This document shows, piece by piece, positions 9,795-18,539 of a stretch of DNA of 64,000 nucleotides. The translations under genes were made by a program, and so were the position numbers. Numbering within the stretch: position 1 is the first letter of the stretch; each line of letters begins with the position of its first letter. The stretch is taken from NCBI GenBank assembly GCA_004551485.1, contig SBLD01000014.1, positions 28,815 through 92,814 of the forward strand, read 5' to 3'. The DNA comes from Billgrantia azerbaijanica. GTDB lineage: Bacteria; Pseudomonadota; Gammaproteobacteria; Pseudomonadales; Halomonadaceae. The notes beneath the pieces are model-generated. The model worked only from the letters and a program-made list of their open reading frames with translations, did no database searches and was not told the DNA's origin.

Positions 9795-11398
9795 TTGCTC
9801 AGTTCCTCGTATTGAATTTCGAGCCCCGCGAGTAGCTCGTCGTAGACACTCTTGGCGTTGCGGGTTTTGCCTTGGTAGCCGGTATTCTCCTGGAAGATGT
9901 CCTGCATTCTTCCCTTGGCTGCTTGCATACCCTCCAAGGCCATACTTGCATCCTGTTTCTTGGTATGCAGTGTGTCGAGATCACCCCAGTCCTGGTTCAG
10001 CAGAGAGTCAATACGCTTGAAAACACCATGTCGCTTGCTGAGCCCATCAAGCGACTGTTCCAGCTGCAATAGCTTGACGGCAAGGTCGATCGGCGTACCG
10101 TGTTCCAGGCAAGCGCTGTTGAGAGCGGCAGCATCCTGTTGGGTCAGCACGCCGGCGGAGTCCTGCATCCAGTCTAGCTTGTGACCATATACGCTGGCAT
10201 AGATTGCCGGAAGTGCATCGAGGGCATCCGGCTCATTTGGGTCGTTGAGCCACTCCAGGCGAATATGCTTCAACTCATCTTCATGGATAAGGTGAATCAG
10301 ATTGCCGCTATCATTCAGGTTTTTCTGGATCTCCAGAAGCTTCTTCAGCCACGCCTGGCGATAAGCCATCCAATAGGGGCCAGGGATATGCTTTTTCTCG
10401 ATATTACTGTCATCAGTAATATGTCCGCGTGCGTAGTGAACCTTGCCGGTGCGCCGCTTGTGGTTGCGATATTTTGTCTTGTTGTGCGGTAGCGTGGTGC
10501 GATAGAGAAGGTCACGAAAGGCCTTCAGGCGCTTCATCCAGATCTCACCTGACTCAATCAGGCCTTCCATGGCACGGTCTTTGGTAACTACCGTACACGT
10601 CCAGCAACCGAAGCGAGAATTTCCGCAGGAGGGTGTCTTGGTGTCGATGACAACAGGGCATTCCCCGGCATTTGAATCCTTGTAAAGGTCGAACAGTTGG
10701 TGATGTGTTCCTCCCCACGGCGCAGGCGCGCCCAAGAGGTACATCCACACTTCATCGAAGGTCCAATCTTCGATGGGCATGTAGGTATAGGCGCCTGGAA
10801 GGGATGAGTGCTTGGAAAGTAGCGACCCATCCACCTTGTGTTTCGCGATGACTTGGGCCCGTGAAGCACTTTCCTGGCTACGGGCACCCAGAATCACGAC
10901 TACTTCACCGTGACGGGTTACTTTATCCAGGATGAAGCTACTCACCGGGTCGATCTTCATGCGCTCGGTGCACCAGCGGAAGCTTTGGGTCGGTGCAGGA
11001 TAGCCTTTGCCGAGCAGGTTCACCCAGAAGGTGTCGTTGGCTTTCGGAACGACCTTGTGAGCCGAGAAGGGAAGGCCCTTTTCCTTTGCTCTGGTGTTGA
11101 TCTGATCCAGAGTAGAGGATATAAGGTCGACGACAACTGGGGTTTCGACCAGCGTATCGGAGCTGACAACGTAGACGTGCTTGTGCCGCTCGTGAGCAGG
11201 CAGCTTATCGATGGCGGTGTAGATCAGCGATAAAACGACGGTCGAATCTTTCCCTCCACTAAAGCCAATCACCCAAGGGCGCTCATCTTCAAGGTACAGG
11301 CGTTGTAGCTCGGTAATCAGATCAGGAAGAGGCCTGCCGGCAAAGCTCTGCTCGGCGAGCATCTCATCTTGAGAGGCAAAAAGTGTGGCTTCGCTCAT
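9791..11398 (-). CDS. dndC: DNA phosphorothioation protein DndC, PAPS reductase-like with Fe-S cysteines
   Basis: 535 residues. The PP-loop SGGKDS at 47-52 is the nucleotide-binding motif of the PAPS reductase/ATP pyrophosphatase superfamily. Cysteines at about residue 142 (FRWCTER) and in CGNSRFGCWTC (near 260-270) can form the 4Fe-4S centre known in DndC. The protein activates the backbone phosphate before sulfur transfer. The sulfur donor DndA is missing from the operon; in many dnd loci IscS substitutes. Overlaps of 4 nt with both dndB and dndD show tight coupling. Confidence 0.94.
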   Translation of the reverse strand: MSEATLFASQDEMLAEQSFAGRPLPDLITELQRLYLEDERPWVIGFSGGKDSTVVLSLIYTAIDKLPAHERHKHVYVVSSDTLVETPVVVDLISSTLDQINTRAKEKGLPFSAHKVVPKANDTFWVNLLGKGYPAPTQSFRWCTERMKIDPVSSFILDKVTRHGEVVVILGARSQESASRAQVIAKHKVDGSLLSKHSSLPGAYTYMPIEDWTFDEVWMYLLGAPAPWGGTHHQLFDLYKDSNAGECPVVIDTKTPSCGNSRFGCWTCTVVTKDRAMEGLIESGEIWMKRLKAFRDLLYRTTLPHNKTKYRNHKRRTGKVHYARGHITDDSNIEKKHIPGPYWMAYRQAWLKKLLEIQKNLNDSGNLIHLIHEDELKHIRLEWLNDPNEPDALDALPAIYASVYGHKLDWMQDSAGVLTQQDAAALNSACLEHGTPIDLAVKLLQLEQSLDGLSKRHGVFKRIDSLLNQDWGDLDTLHTKKQDASMALEGMQAAKGRMQDIFQENTGYQGKTRNAKSVYDELLAGLEIQYEELSK

Positions 11399-12507
11399 GG
11401 TGTCAAAGCTCCCTCGAGCTCTTGCTGCTTCTCACTAAGCGGTATTCCCAAGCGTTGCTTGAGGTAGCAAGCTAGCAGTTCGACGGATGTATGTGATTTG
11501 GAGATGCGTCCATCCCGTAGGCAACGGCCTTCCCATGTTGGGTTGCTGCGCTGCCAATCAAGTTTCGACAAGGGTGAGAGCCGTTCTAGATACCAATTGG
11601 CATGGTCGAGAGGTGCTTCAAAACGAAGTGGTGCGCAGGCAACCGCAACGGCTTGGAGGAATACGCCATGGGCGTGGATGGTCTCCTGGCGCAGATGCAT
11701 AGGAAAGCTGGGTTGTTCACATGCTTGTTGCCAGTCTTGCATGAGCTCGCTGACCGCAAGCCAGAAAGCAGTACACTGCGCAAACTCGTTGGGCTCGACC
11801 CGTCCGCGCTTGCCTTTCTCAAGAAAACGCCAGCTAGCATTCTTGATGCTGCTCAGAGTGAAGAGCTTATTGGATTTTAGCGGCAGCGAGCTCTTCTCCA
11901 CCTCGGTGAGCTCTCTGAAACAAGGTACCTCCTGCATCACGTGCCTGGCCAACGCGGATGCCTCGTCACGCTTGTCAAACAGGGCGTTGAGGGAAGGGCT
12001 TGGACGGATCGCGTGTCGGTTGAGATCGGCAAACATTTGCTGGCTGCGCTTCAGACCTTCGTCGATGAACAGCAGCACAGGGATGCTGTCATGGCCCAGC
12101 TCTCGCTTCTTGGTCACGGCGCGTTCGATGGCAGCCCTACGGTGTTGACCATCGTTGATCAATAGCCGTGCGCCCATCGGTATTCGGAGGGTTCCTTGCA
12201 GGGGGACCAGGTCACTATTTCTCACTGGCTCGAATTCCGCCTCCCTGTCCAGCGAGGCGGTGATGGCCGGCAGGATGTAGTTCTCGGCGTTCTGTGTCAG
12301 GTAGTCGGTGATTTCTGGTATGCGTCCGGGGTTGATGGCCCGCTGGGCCCGCTCTTCAGGTGGCAGGCCGGCATCATCGTACTGGAACAGCCGTGGGATG
12401 AGGCGAAGAGGGCACATGATGGTATAGCATGCGCGCCCACCCTGCGTTCCGCGCAGGGCGGGAAAATCATGGGTCTGCTGTGCTGTAGCTGCCGCAGTCT
12501 GTGCCAT
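11395..12507 (-). CDS. dndB: DndB, transcriptional regulator of the dnd operon (DGQHR-domain protein)
   Basis: 370 residues. The DGQHR motif (residues 119-123, in LLINDGQHRRAA) defines the DGQHR/DndB family. In Salmonella, DndB represses the dnd promoter and a cysteine at position 29 is needed for DNA binding; here cysteines lie at 27 and 32. It is the first gene of the leftward operon and overlaps dndC by 4 nt. The start is supported by GAGG about 10 nt upstream on the minus strand. An exact match to the published operator lies directly upstream, so autoregulation is likely. Confidence 0.9.
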   Translation of the reverse strand: MAQTAAATAQQTHDFPALRGTQGGRACYTIMCPLRLIPRLFQYDDAGLPPEERAQRAINPGRIPEITDYLTQNAENYILPAITASLDREAEFEPVRNSDLVPLQGTLRIPMGARLLINDGQHRRAAIERAVTKKRELGHDSIPVLLFIDEGLKRSQQMFADLNRHAIRPSPSLNALFDKRDEASALARHVMQEVPCFRELTEVEKSSLPLKSNKLFTLSSIKNASWRFLEKGKRGRVEPNEFAQCTAFWLAVSELMQDWQQACEQPSFPMHLRQETIHAHGVFLQAVAVACAPLRFEAPLDHANWYLERLSPLSKLDWQRSNPTWEGRCLRDGRISKSHTSVELLACYLKQRLGIPLSEKQQELEGALTP

Positions 12508-12508
12508 A

Positions 12509-12568
12509 GGTACGTTACCTCACGCGCGCGGGTACGTTCATTTTAACGTACCTTCCCGCCCTGCAAAA
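12509..12568 (-). promoter_or_regulatory. dnd operon promoter with DndB operator
   Basis: An 8-bp perfect inverted repeat, GGTACGTT/AACGTACC, lies at 12531-12552. It contains TACG-N10-CGTA (12533-12550), the motif published for DndB binding in Salmonella. On the minus strand a -10-like TAAAAT (12545-12540) sits inside the operator, with -35 candidates TTTTGC or TTGCAG at 12568-12561. A second copy, GGTACGTTACC (12509-12519), lies between the ribosome-binding GAGG and the dndB ATG. A bound repressor would cover the -10 box and, at the second site, the start of the message. Confidence 0.75.
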
Positions 12569-12692
12569 GGGGGGGGAGCCCGATGGCGTCCAACAAGTGT
12601 CGTGCTGATGCTTTCGAGTATGGCTTTTTCTCTATCATGGCTTAATATAAAATCTTCTTCACCCTATGGCTGATGACTATCTTGGAGGGCTT

Positions 12693-12950
12693 ATGACGAT
12701 TGTGGAGGCAATAATTAAGGTTATGCATAATGCTGGAAGGCCTTTATCTCCAAAGGAGTCTTATGAGGCTGTAATTGATTCCGGGCTTTATTCTTTTAAC
12801 TCTGATAATCCAATACATGTGGTGAGGAGCCAGATTCGCAGGCACTGCAAGGGTTGTGAGTTTGACTCCAGTTCTCCAAGGAAATACTTCTATGAGGTAG
12901 AGGTTGGGAAGTATTCGCCCCTTAAAAATTTTTTTCCAGTCAGGATGTAG
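12693..12950 (+). CDS. HARE-HTH domain protein (possible N-terminal part of a split Mrr-type nuclease)
   Basis: 85 residues from ATG 12693, chosen over ATG 12666 because GGAGG lies six bases upstream. The pattern of helix, GRPLSPKESYEAVIDSGLY and a basic IRRHCKG segment matches HARE-HTH, a winged helix found at the N-terminus of many restriction enzymes and predicted to read modified DNA. It ends in TAG overlapping the GTG of the nuclease frame (TAGTG). Just before the end is an A5T7 run where a -1 shift would fuse the two. The AT-rich composition differs strongly from the core genome and suggests transfer. Confidence 0.6.
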   Translation: MTIVEAIIKVMHNAGRPLSPKESYEAVIDSGLYSFNSDNPIHVVRSQIRRHCKGCEFDSSSPRKYFYEVEVGKYSPLKNFFPVRM

Positions 12951-13498
12951 TGCAGACGAGGTCACCTTCGGAGAAGAAGAGGAGTGGTATTGATGTGGCT
13001 TCTCAACTCAAGCATATGCAGTATGCATATAATGAGTCGGTGAAGAAGAAGGTGTTAAAGGGGTTGAAGTCACTTGACCCAGTTGCTTTTGAAGAGTTTT
13101 CGAAAAGGCTGATGGAGGTGTATGGCTTCCATGATATAGAAGTTACTAATATTTCAAGGGATGGAGGTATAGATGGCAGGGGGAAGTTGAAGGTTGGCTT
13201 GTCGGAGATGAATGTATTTTTTCAGTGTAAGAGGTGGAGAAAAAAAGCGATTCAACGACCAGAAGTTGATAAATTTAGAGGGGCGATTCAAGGAAAGTGT
13301 GAGCAAGGAGTGTTTTTTACAACTTCTACATTTACGCCTGGCGCCAAAGATGTCTCATTCAGTGCTGGGGCTGTCCCTATAATTCTTCTTGATGGAGATG
13401 GTATTGTTGATCTAATGTTTGAAAAGGAGTTTGGGGTTTCCAAGGAAAGTTTATATGTATATAGCGATGCTCTTGATATGGTTATTGATGCTGATTGA
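12950..13498 (+). CDS. Mrr-family restriction endonuclease domain protein
   Basis: 182 residues from GTG 12950, though the start may be artificial. The core LDPVAFEEFSKRLMEVYGF, then RDGGIDGRG and VFFQCKRW, gives the D...QxK active site of the Mrr_cat fold. The tail PEVDKFRGAIQGK ... GVFFTTSTFTPGA is also typical. These are DNA endonucleases, often type IV enzymes that cut modified DNA. Standing beside a phosphorothioation locus, it could restrict foreign modified DNA or add to dptFGH; that is inference. The 266 bases after it hold no gene I can support. Confidence 0.8.
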   Translation: MQTRSPSEKKRSGIDVASQLKHMQYAYNESVKKKVLKGLKSLDPVAFEEFSKRLMEVYGFHDIEVTNISRDGGIDGRGKLKVGLSEMNVFFQCKRWRKKAIQRPEVDKFRGAIQGKCEQGVFFTTSTFTPGAKDVSFSAGAVPIILLDGDGIVDLMFEKEFGVSKESLYVYSDALDMVIDAD

Positions 13499-13764
13499 CT
13501 ATTGTTAACCTTTGCATGATGTGTGAATTCGTTAAGGAAGAAATTTGGTGATAGCTGGCTGAGGTCGAGCGAGTGAAGAAGTGCTTGGCGGTGGTGGCGA
13601 TACTGCCATAGTTTGGGCGCTAAATGGATAATGGCAGGAAGGAAAGGCTAATTTTACGCCTAGAGAGCGCCGCTGGGTCTGGAGAGTAATGCATGTGTGG
13701 TGCCTATTGTTTCGTTTGTGGCAAGGGGTGCAATGTTTATGGATGGAGTGTTCGTTAATCGGGA

Positions 13765-14250
13765 TTGTGGCTGATCTTTCATAGCGCAGTGCTGAAAGGG
13801 GGCGGTCTCAATGAGCAAGAGTCGGTGTGGTTGAGCCAGGCGCAGATGGCGGACCTGTTCGGTACCAAGCGGCCAGCGATCACCAAGCACCTGGGCAACA
13901 TCTTTCGGGCCGGTGAGCTGGACGAGGCTTCAGTATGTTCCATTTTGGAACGTGCTGCGGCCGACGGTAAGCAGTACAAGACCAAGCTCCACAGCCTCGA
14001 TGCCATCATTTCGGTCGGGTATCGAGTCAACTCGATGCGGGTGACTCAGTTCCGCCACTGGGCGACCTCGGTGCTTCCCATGGTGGACGGCTACGCCTGC
14101 ACCTGTAAGCAGTTGTTGCAAAAAATGCACATACTGCTCGGGCGTCAGGGGGCGCCATCTAAACCGGCTGGTCGAGCATTTCATCCTGCTCAAGTAAACA
14201 GCGATGCGGGCTGGCGCCAAGTGCCTGCCTGGCCTTACGCTGAGCGGTAA
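13765..14250 (+). pseudogene. rhuM: RhuM-family virulence protein remnant, truncated
   Basis: Codons from about 13815 to 14076 encode a clear RhuM N-terminal domain: VWLSQAQMADLFGTKRPAI, then GELDEASVCS, then LDAIISVGYRVNS and TQFRHWATSVL. Complete RhuM proteins continue for some 200 or more residues after this point. Here the sequence changes at once into unrelated low-quality coding (14077-14250). RhuM genes are carried on pathogenicity and genomic islands. The remnant therefore supports an island boundary with deletion or recombination at about 14077. No transposase or repeat could be recognised at the join. Confidence 0.7.
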
Positions 14251-14272
14251 ACCAACACGAGCGGAGGCCACG

Positions 14273-14551
14273 ATGCCGATTTCACGAGCCGAGATTCCCG
14301 TCGATGATGCCCCGGCGCTGATCGAGCGCCTGTGCGAGGAGTGGTCCGAGTCGCAGCAGGTGCGGCGCGAGAGCGAGCGGGTATGCGTGATCTTCAGCGA
14401 AGGGACCTGCGTGCTCTACCCCGAGACGGAGAAGCTGATCGTGGCGCTGGAGTCACTGGAGGACGAGGCGCTCGACCAGCTCGAGGCCAAGGTCGATGCG
14501 GCGCTGGAGGCGCTGGACGGGGAGAGCCTGGACATCGTCTGGGAAACTTGA
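14273..14551 (+). CDS. small acidic conserved hypothetical protein, DUF2218-like
   Basis: 92 residues from ATG 14273, with GGAGG seven bases upstream. Very acidic, soluble, no signal peptide. The arrangement FSEGTCVLYPETEKL, then ALESLEDEALDQLE and a final VWE resembles DUF2218 proteins of unknown function, but the match is by eye only. The stop TGA overlaps the TTG candidate start of the transporter gene (TTGA), so the pair is probably co-translated. This is the first gene with the codon use of the core genome after the island. Confidence 0.6.
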   Translation: MPISRAEIPVDDAPALIERLCEEWSESQQVRRESERVCVIFSEGTCVLYPETEKLIVALESLEDEALDQLEAKVDAALEALDGESLDIVWET

Positions 14552-15462
14552 GCCCGGCGGTGTCGCCCCGCAGCGCGCACCTCGGCATGCTGCTGTGGGC
14601 GCTGTTGGTGGGGTTCTCCTTCCCGGCGGTGGGGCTGATGAGCCCGCTGCCCCCCTTCACCCTCACGGCGCTGCGCTTCGCCATCGCCTGCACGGGGCTG
14701 TGGTGGCTGGCGCGACGCTCCCCCGCTTTCCTGCCTGCGCCGCGGGTGCTGCCGCTCTATGGCCTGATGGGGCTTTGCCTGGCAGGCTTCTTCGGCGCCA
14801 TGTTCTGGGCGGCGCATCATGCCACGGCGCTTTCCATGGCGACGCTCTACGTCACCGTGCCGCTGCTCGCCTTCCTGCTGGGGCTGGGCTTCGGTGTCGA
14901 GCGTCTGGCCTGGCGGCTGCCGGCCATCCTTGCGCTGGGCGCCGTCGGGGCGCTGGGCCTGGCCTTCGCCGAATCCCTGGGTGAGGGCGGCGAGTGGCGC
15001 TTCGGGCGCGGCGAGGCGGTGTTCTTCCTGGGCTGTCTCTCCTCGGCCCTCTATCCGGTGCTCAGCAAGTGGGGGCTCGCCACCGGGCGGCTGGCCGAGT
15101 CGGCGGCGGTGCGCACCTTCTGGAGCCTGGGGCTCGGCGGGGCGCTGATCGGTGGCGTCGGCCTCGCCATGGAACCCGTCGCCCGGCTGGCGACGATGAG
15201 CTGGCGCGACGGCCTGCTGCTCGTCTATCTCGGTCTCTTCTCCAGCGCCCTGACGTTCTGGCTGCTGCAGCGCGCCACCGCGGCGCTCACCCCCGGGGCG
15301 GTCACCGCCTACGGCTACCTGGTACCCTTCGTCTCCATGCTGCTGCTGTTCGTCGAGACGCCGGCGCGTCTCGGCTGGGAGTGGTTGCCGGGCAGCGTGC
15401 TGGTGATCGCGGCCATCGCCCTGCTGCTGCACAACGGACGCACGCCCGGGCCGGCTGCCTGA
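14548..15462 (+). CDS. EamA/DMT-superfamily transporter
   Basis: About 304 residues with some ten hydrophobic segments in two similar halves, the layout of EamA-type drug/metabolite exporters. The second half has the typical FSSALTFWLLQRA and GAVTAYGYLVPFVSMLL segments. Substrate cannot be told; relatives export amino acids or other small metabolites across the inner membrane. The start is uncertain: TTG 14548 overlaps the upstream stop, while GTG 14560 and ATG 14587 are in frame but have no better ribosome-binding site. It ends 17 nt before the stop of the convergent RNase Z-like gene. Confidence 0.85.
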   Translation: MSPAVSPRSAHLGMLLWALLVGFSFPAVGLMSPLPPFTLTALRFAIACTGLWWLARRSPAFLPAPRVLPLYGLMGLCLAGFFGAMFWAAHHATALSMATLYVTVPLLAFLLGLGFGVERLAWRLPAILALGAVGALGLAFAESLGEGGEWRFGRGEAVFFLGCLSSALYPVLSKWGLATGRLAESAAVRTFWSLGLGGALIGGVGLAMEPVARLATMSWRDGLLLVYLGLFSSALTFWLLQRATAALTPGAVTAYGYLVPFVSMLLLFVETPARLGWEWLPGSVLVIAAIALLLHNGRTPGPAA

Positions 15463-15478
15463 ACTGCCCTGGGCCGGC

Positions 15479-17413
15479 TCAGGCCACGCCCTCGTCCGGG
15501 GGTACGAGGCGTGGGAAGTGCGGCGCGATCTCTGCGTAGAGGGCCGCGGCCTCGCTGACGTGGCGACGCGAGAAGTGGAAGGGGATCAGTTGCTCGACGC
15601 CGGCCGCGGCGGCAATCTCGCCGCAGGCGCGCGCCGTGAGGTGGCCGGTGCTCGCCGCCTGGTCGGCCTCGCGCTCGAGGAAGGGTGCCTCGCAGAACAG
15701 CACCCGGGCCCCACGGGCCAGAGCGACCAGGCGCCGACGGTTCGGGGCGGTATCGCCGAGGTCGGTGGCATAGGCCAGGCGCTGCCCCGGCTCGCGCAGC
15801 AGCAGTTCCTCCATCAACGAAGCAACGGGCCGGCTCTCGCCGTTGGGGAGCGCAATGCGGGCGTCGTCGTGGCCGGCGAGCACCGCCTGCTTGAGCGTGC
15901 CGAGCCAGGGGCCGGGCGGCCAGCCGCGGGCGGCGAGACGCTCCTTGCGCACCCGCACCTGGGTGTCCGGCTCGTAGGCGAAGGCGAGCACCGGCGTGCC
16001 GTGGTCGAGCGTGGTCGCGCGGATGCGAAAGCCGAGCTCGGCGTGCAGCACGCCGTCGGCGAGGGGGCGCGCGGCGAGGGTCTGGGGCGGCCGGCCGGCG
16101 ATGAGGCGGTAATGGGCCAGCCGTTCGCCGTGTAGCTCGAACACCTCGAAGCGCGGCGCCTTCTCCTCGACGCGGTCCCACAGGATGCCGCGCATCAGCC
16201 CGTCCAGATGAGTGGCGAGCCCCGGCGGGCCATGGATCCGGCACGGCGCGTAGTCGCCGATGCGCGAGCGCAGCAGCCACAGGAACCCGCCGATGTGGTC
16301 GAAATGGGCATGGCTGATGAAGACATCGCTCACCTGGTGGGCGAGGCGCGCCGGGAGACGGCCCGGGTCGCCCAGGTCGAAGAGCAGGCTGCGCCGCTGG
16401 TGCTTGAGGCGCAGGTGCAGCAGGGGGTCGCCGAATACGCCGTTGACCAGCGTCGCCGTGGCCGTGCCGAGGTCCACCTGGGGGCGAGGGATGTCGCGGG
16501 CCGCGAAGGGGCGGTCGGCCTCGGGGCTGGCGCGCCGCGGTGCCGGGGGTGGACGATGGGGTGGAGCCGTGCCGAGCTGGCTGTCGGGGCGGCGTCGGGC
16601 GTCGCGGATCACCAGGCTGGCGGGCGGCGCGGCCGGCGCCCGGCTGCACAGGCGCAGGCGGTCGCCGTCGAGGGCCAGCACCTCGCCCAGGGCGAGGGTG
16701 TTGCCGCGGGCGTCGAGCAGGCCCACCTGGCGGCCCTGCCACGCCTCGGGCGCCTGGCGCGGCGGCGGGGCGCCGGTCACGGCCAGCGCCGAGAGGTCGA
16801 GGGTGTGCTCGATGGCCTCGGCGAGCCAGGCCGCCCAGGCGGCGGAGCGCCACTGGATACGCGCTCGTTTGCCGGGGTGGCGGGCCTGCGGGGCCGGAGC
16901 GAGCCGCAGCTCCGCAAGCCCCAGCGCGGCCCGCTCCGCGGCCAGCGGCCCGGGGGTGTCGGGCGGGGCCAGCACGGCGACGGCATCGATGCGGCCGGCC
17001 CGGGCCAGCGCCGGCAGCAGCTCGGCGCCGGGGGTGCCGCGCACCACGCCGGGCGCGTCGAGCAGCAGCGGGCCGGGCGGAACGCGCGCGGCCAGCCGCT
17101 CCACCGCCGCCGTCAGCGGCAGGCGGAAGCGCGCCGAGTCGAGGGTGGCGAGCGCGGCGATGGCCTCGAGCCGCCAGTCGCCGTCGCGCCACACGCCGAG
17201 GCACACCGCCCCGGGCGGGCCGAAGGCGGGCAGGCCGGGGTCGGCGCTCAGGCAGCGACACGCCAGGCCCCGCTCGGCCAGGTGGGCGGCGACGGCGCGG
17301 GCGAGCGTCGTCTTGCCGCTGCCCGGGGCGCCGAGGAGCAGCACGCGCGGGTGGCGGGCGAGCAGGTCCGGCAGGGGGTGGTCCGCGGGGAGCTGGCTCG
17401 GTGTCGTGTCCAT
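15479..17413 (-). CDS. Clp1-like P-loop kinase domain fused to RNase Z-like metallo-beta-lactamase
   Basis: 644 residues from ATG 17413; an in-frame ATG at 17470 would add 19 unpromising residues. The N-terminal third has Walker A LLLGAPGSGKTT, a DPGLPAFGPPG segment and LDAPGVVRG, as in Clp1/Grc3 polynucleotide 5'-hydroxyl kinases. A proline-rich linker (about 290-315) leads to a metallo-beta-lactamase domain with SHAHFDHIGG, TTLDHGTPVLAFAYE, AYATDLGDTAPN and PFHFSRRHV, which together resemble the metal ligands of tRNase Z. The combination suggests RNA end healing or processing, but this is inference. Convergent with the EamA gene, divergent from dapB. Confidence 0.8.
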   Translation of the reverse strand: MDTTPSQLPADHPLPDLLARHPRVLLLGAPGSGKTTLARAVAAHLAERGLACRCLSADPGLPAFGPPGAVCLGVWRDGDWRLEAIAALATLDSARFRLPLTAAVERLAARVPPGPLLLDAPGVVRGTPGAELLPALARAGRIDAVAVLAPPDTPGPLAAERAALGLAELRLAPAPQARHPGKRARIQWRSAAWAAWLAEAIEHTLDLSALAVTGAPPPRQAPEAWQGRQVGLLDARGNTLALGEVLALDGDRLRLCSRAPAAPPASLVIRDARRRPDSQLGTAPPHRPPPAPRRASPEADRPFAARDIPRPQVDLGTATATLVNGVFGDPLLHLRLKHQRRSLLFDLGDPGRLPARLAHQVSDVFISHAHFDHIGGFLWLLRSRIGDYAPCRIHGPPGLATHLDGLMRGILWDRVEEKAPRFEVFELHGERLAHYRLIAGRPPQTLAARPLADGVLHAELGFRIRATTLDHGTPVLAFAYEPDTQVRVRKERLAARGWPPGPWLGTLKQAVLAGHDDARIALPNGESRPVASLMEELLLREPGQRLAYATDLGDTAPNRRRLVALARGARVLFCEAPFLEREADQAASTGHLTARACGEIAAAAGVEQLIPFHFSRRHVSEAAALYAEIAPHFPRLVPPDEGVA

Positions 17414-17437
17414 GGTCACGGCCTGTGGTCCCGATAG

Positions 17438-18343
<906 letters not shown>

Positions 18344-18453
18344 TAACCGCTGTTGGGGGCGCTCGGGGCTGATCCGGGGGTAGCCGCCAACTCCCATATC
18401 CTGTAACATCTCCAAAATTTTGGCCGGGCGCATGGGCAGAGGCCCTTTCCGAG

Positions 18454-18539
18454 CGCTTGTTGCTTCGGCCCAGGCATTCCGAGCGAATGACAACAAGCGG
18501 GATGAAACCGGTCTTGATCGGGTTTCGTCCCGCTTTTTT
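18454..18539 (+). terminator. intrinsic terminator with overlapping alternative hairpin, carA leader
   Basis: A 14-bp stem (18496-18509 with 18521-18534, one G-T pair) followed by T6 forms a strong terminator 153 nt after dapB. Its left arm is partly shared by a second pairing: CGCTTGTTG (18454-18462) is fully complementary to CAACAAGCG (18491-18499). TTCCGAGCG is repeated at 18447-18455 and 18477-18485. It either ends dapB transcription or acts as a carAB attenuator. The rest of the 359-nt dapB-carA gap shows only a weak -10-like TAGAAT at 18654-18659. Confidence 0.8.

Noticed and set aside
13930-14271. Minus-strand frame of 113 codons over the rhuM remnant
   Set aside because: Part of it looks protein-like (LTPEQYVHFLQQLL) but most lies opposite rhuM and nothing could be recognised; kept only as a note in the island-edge finding.
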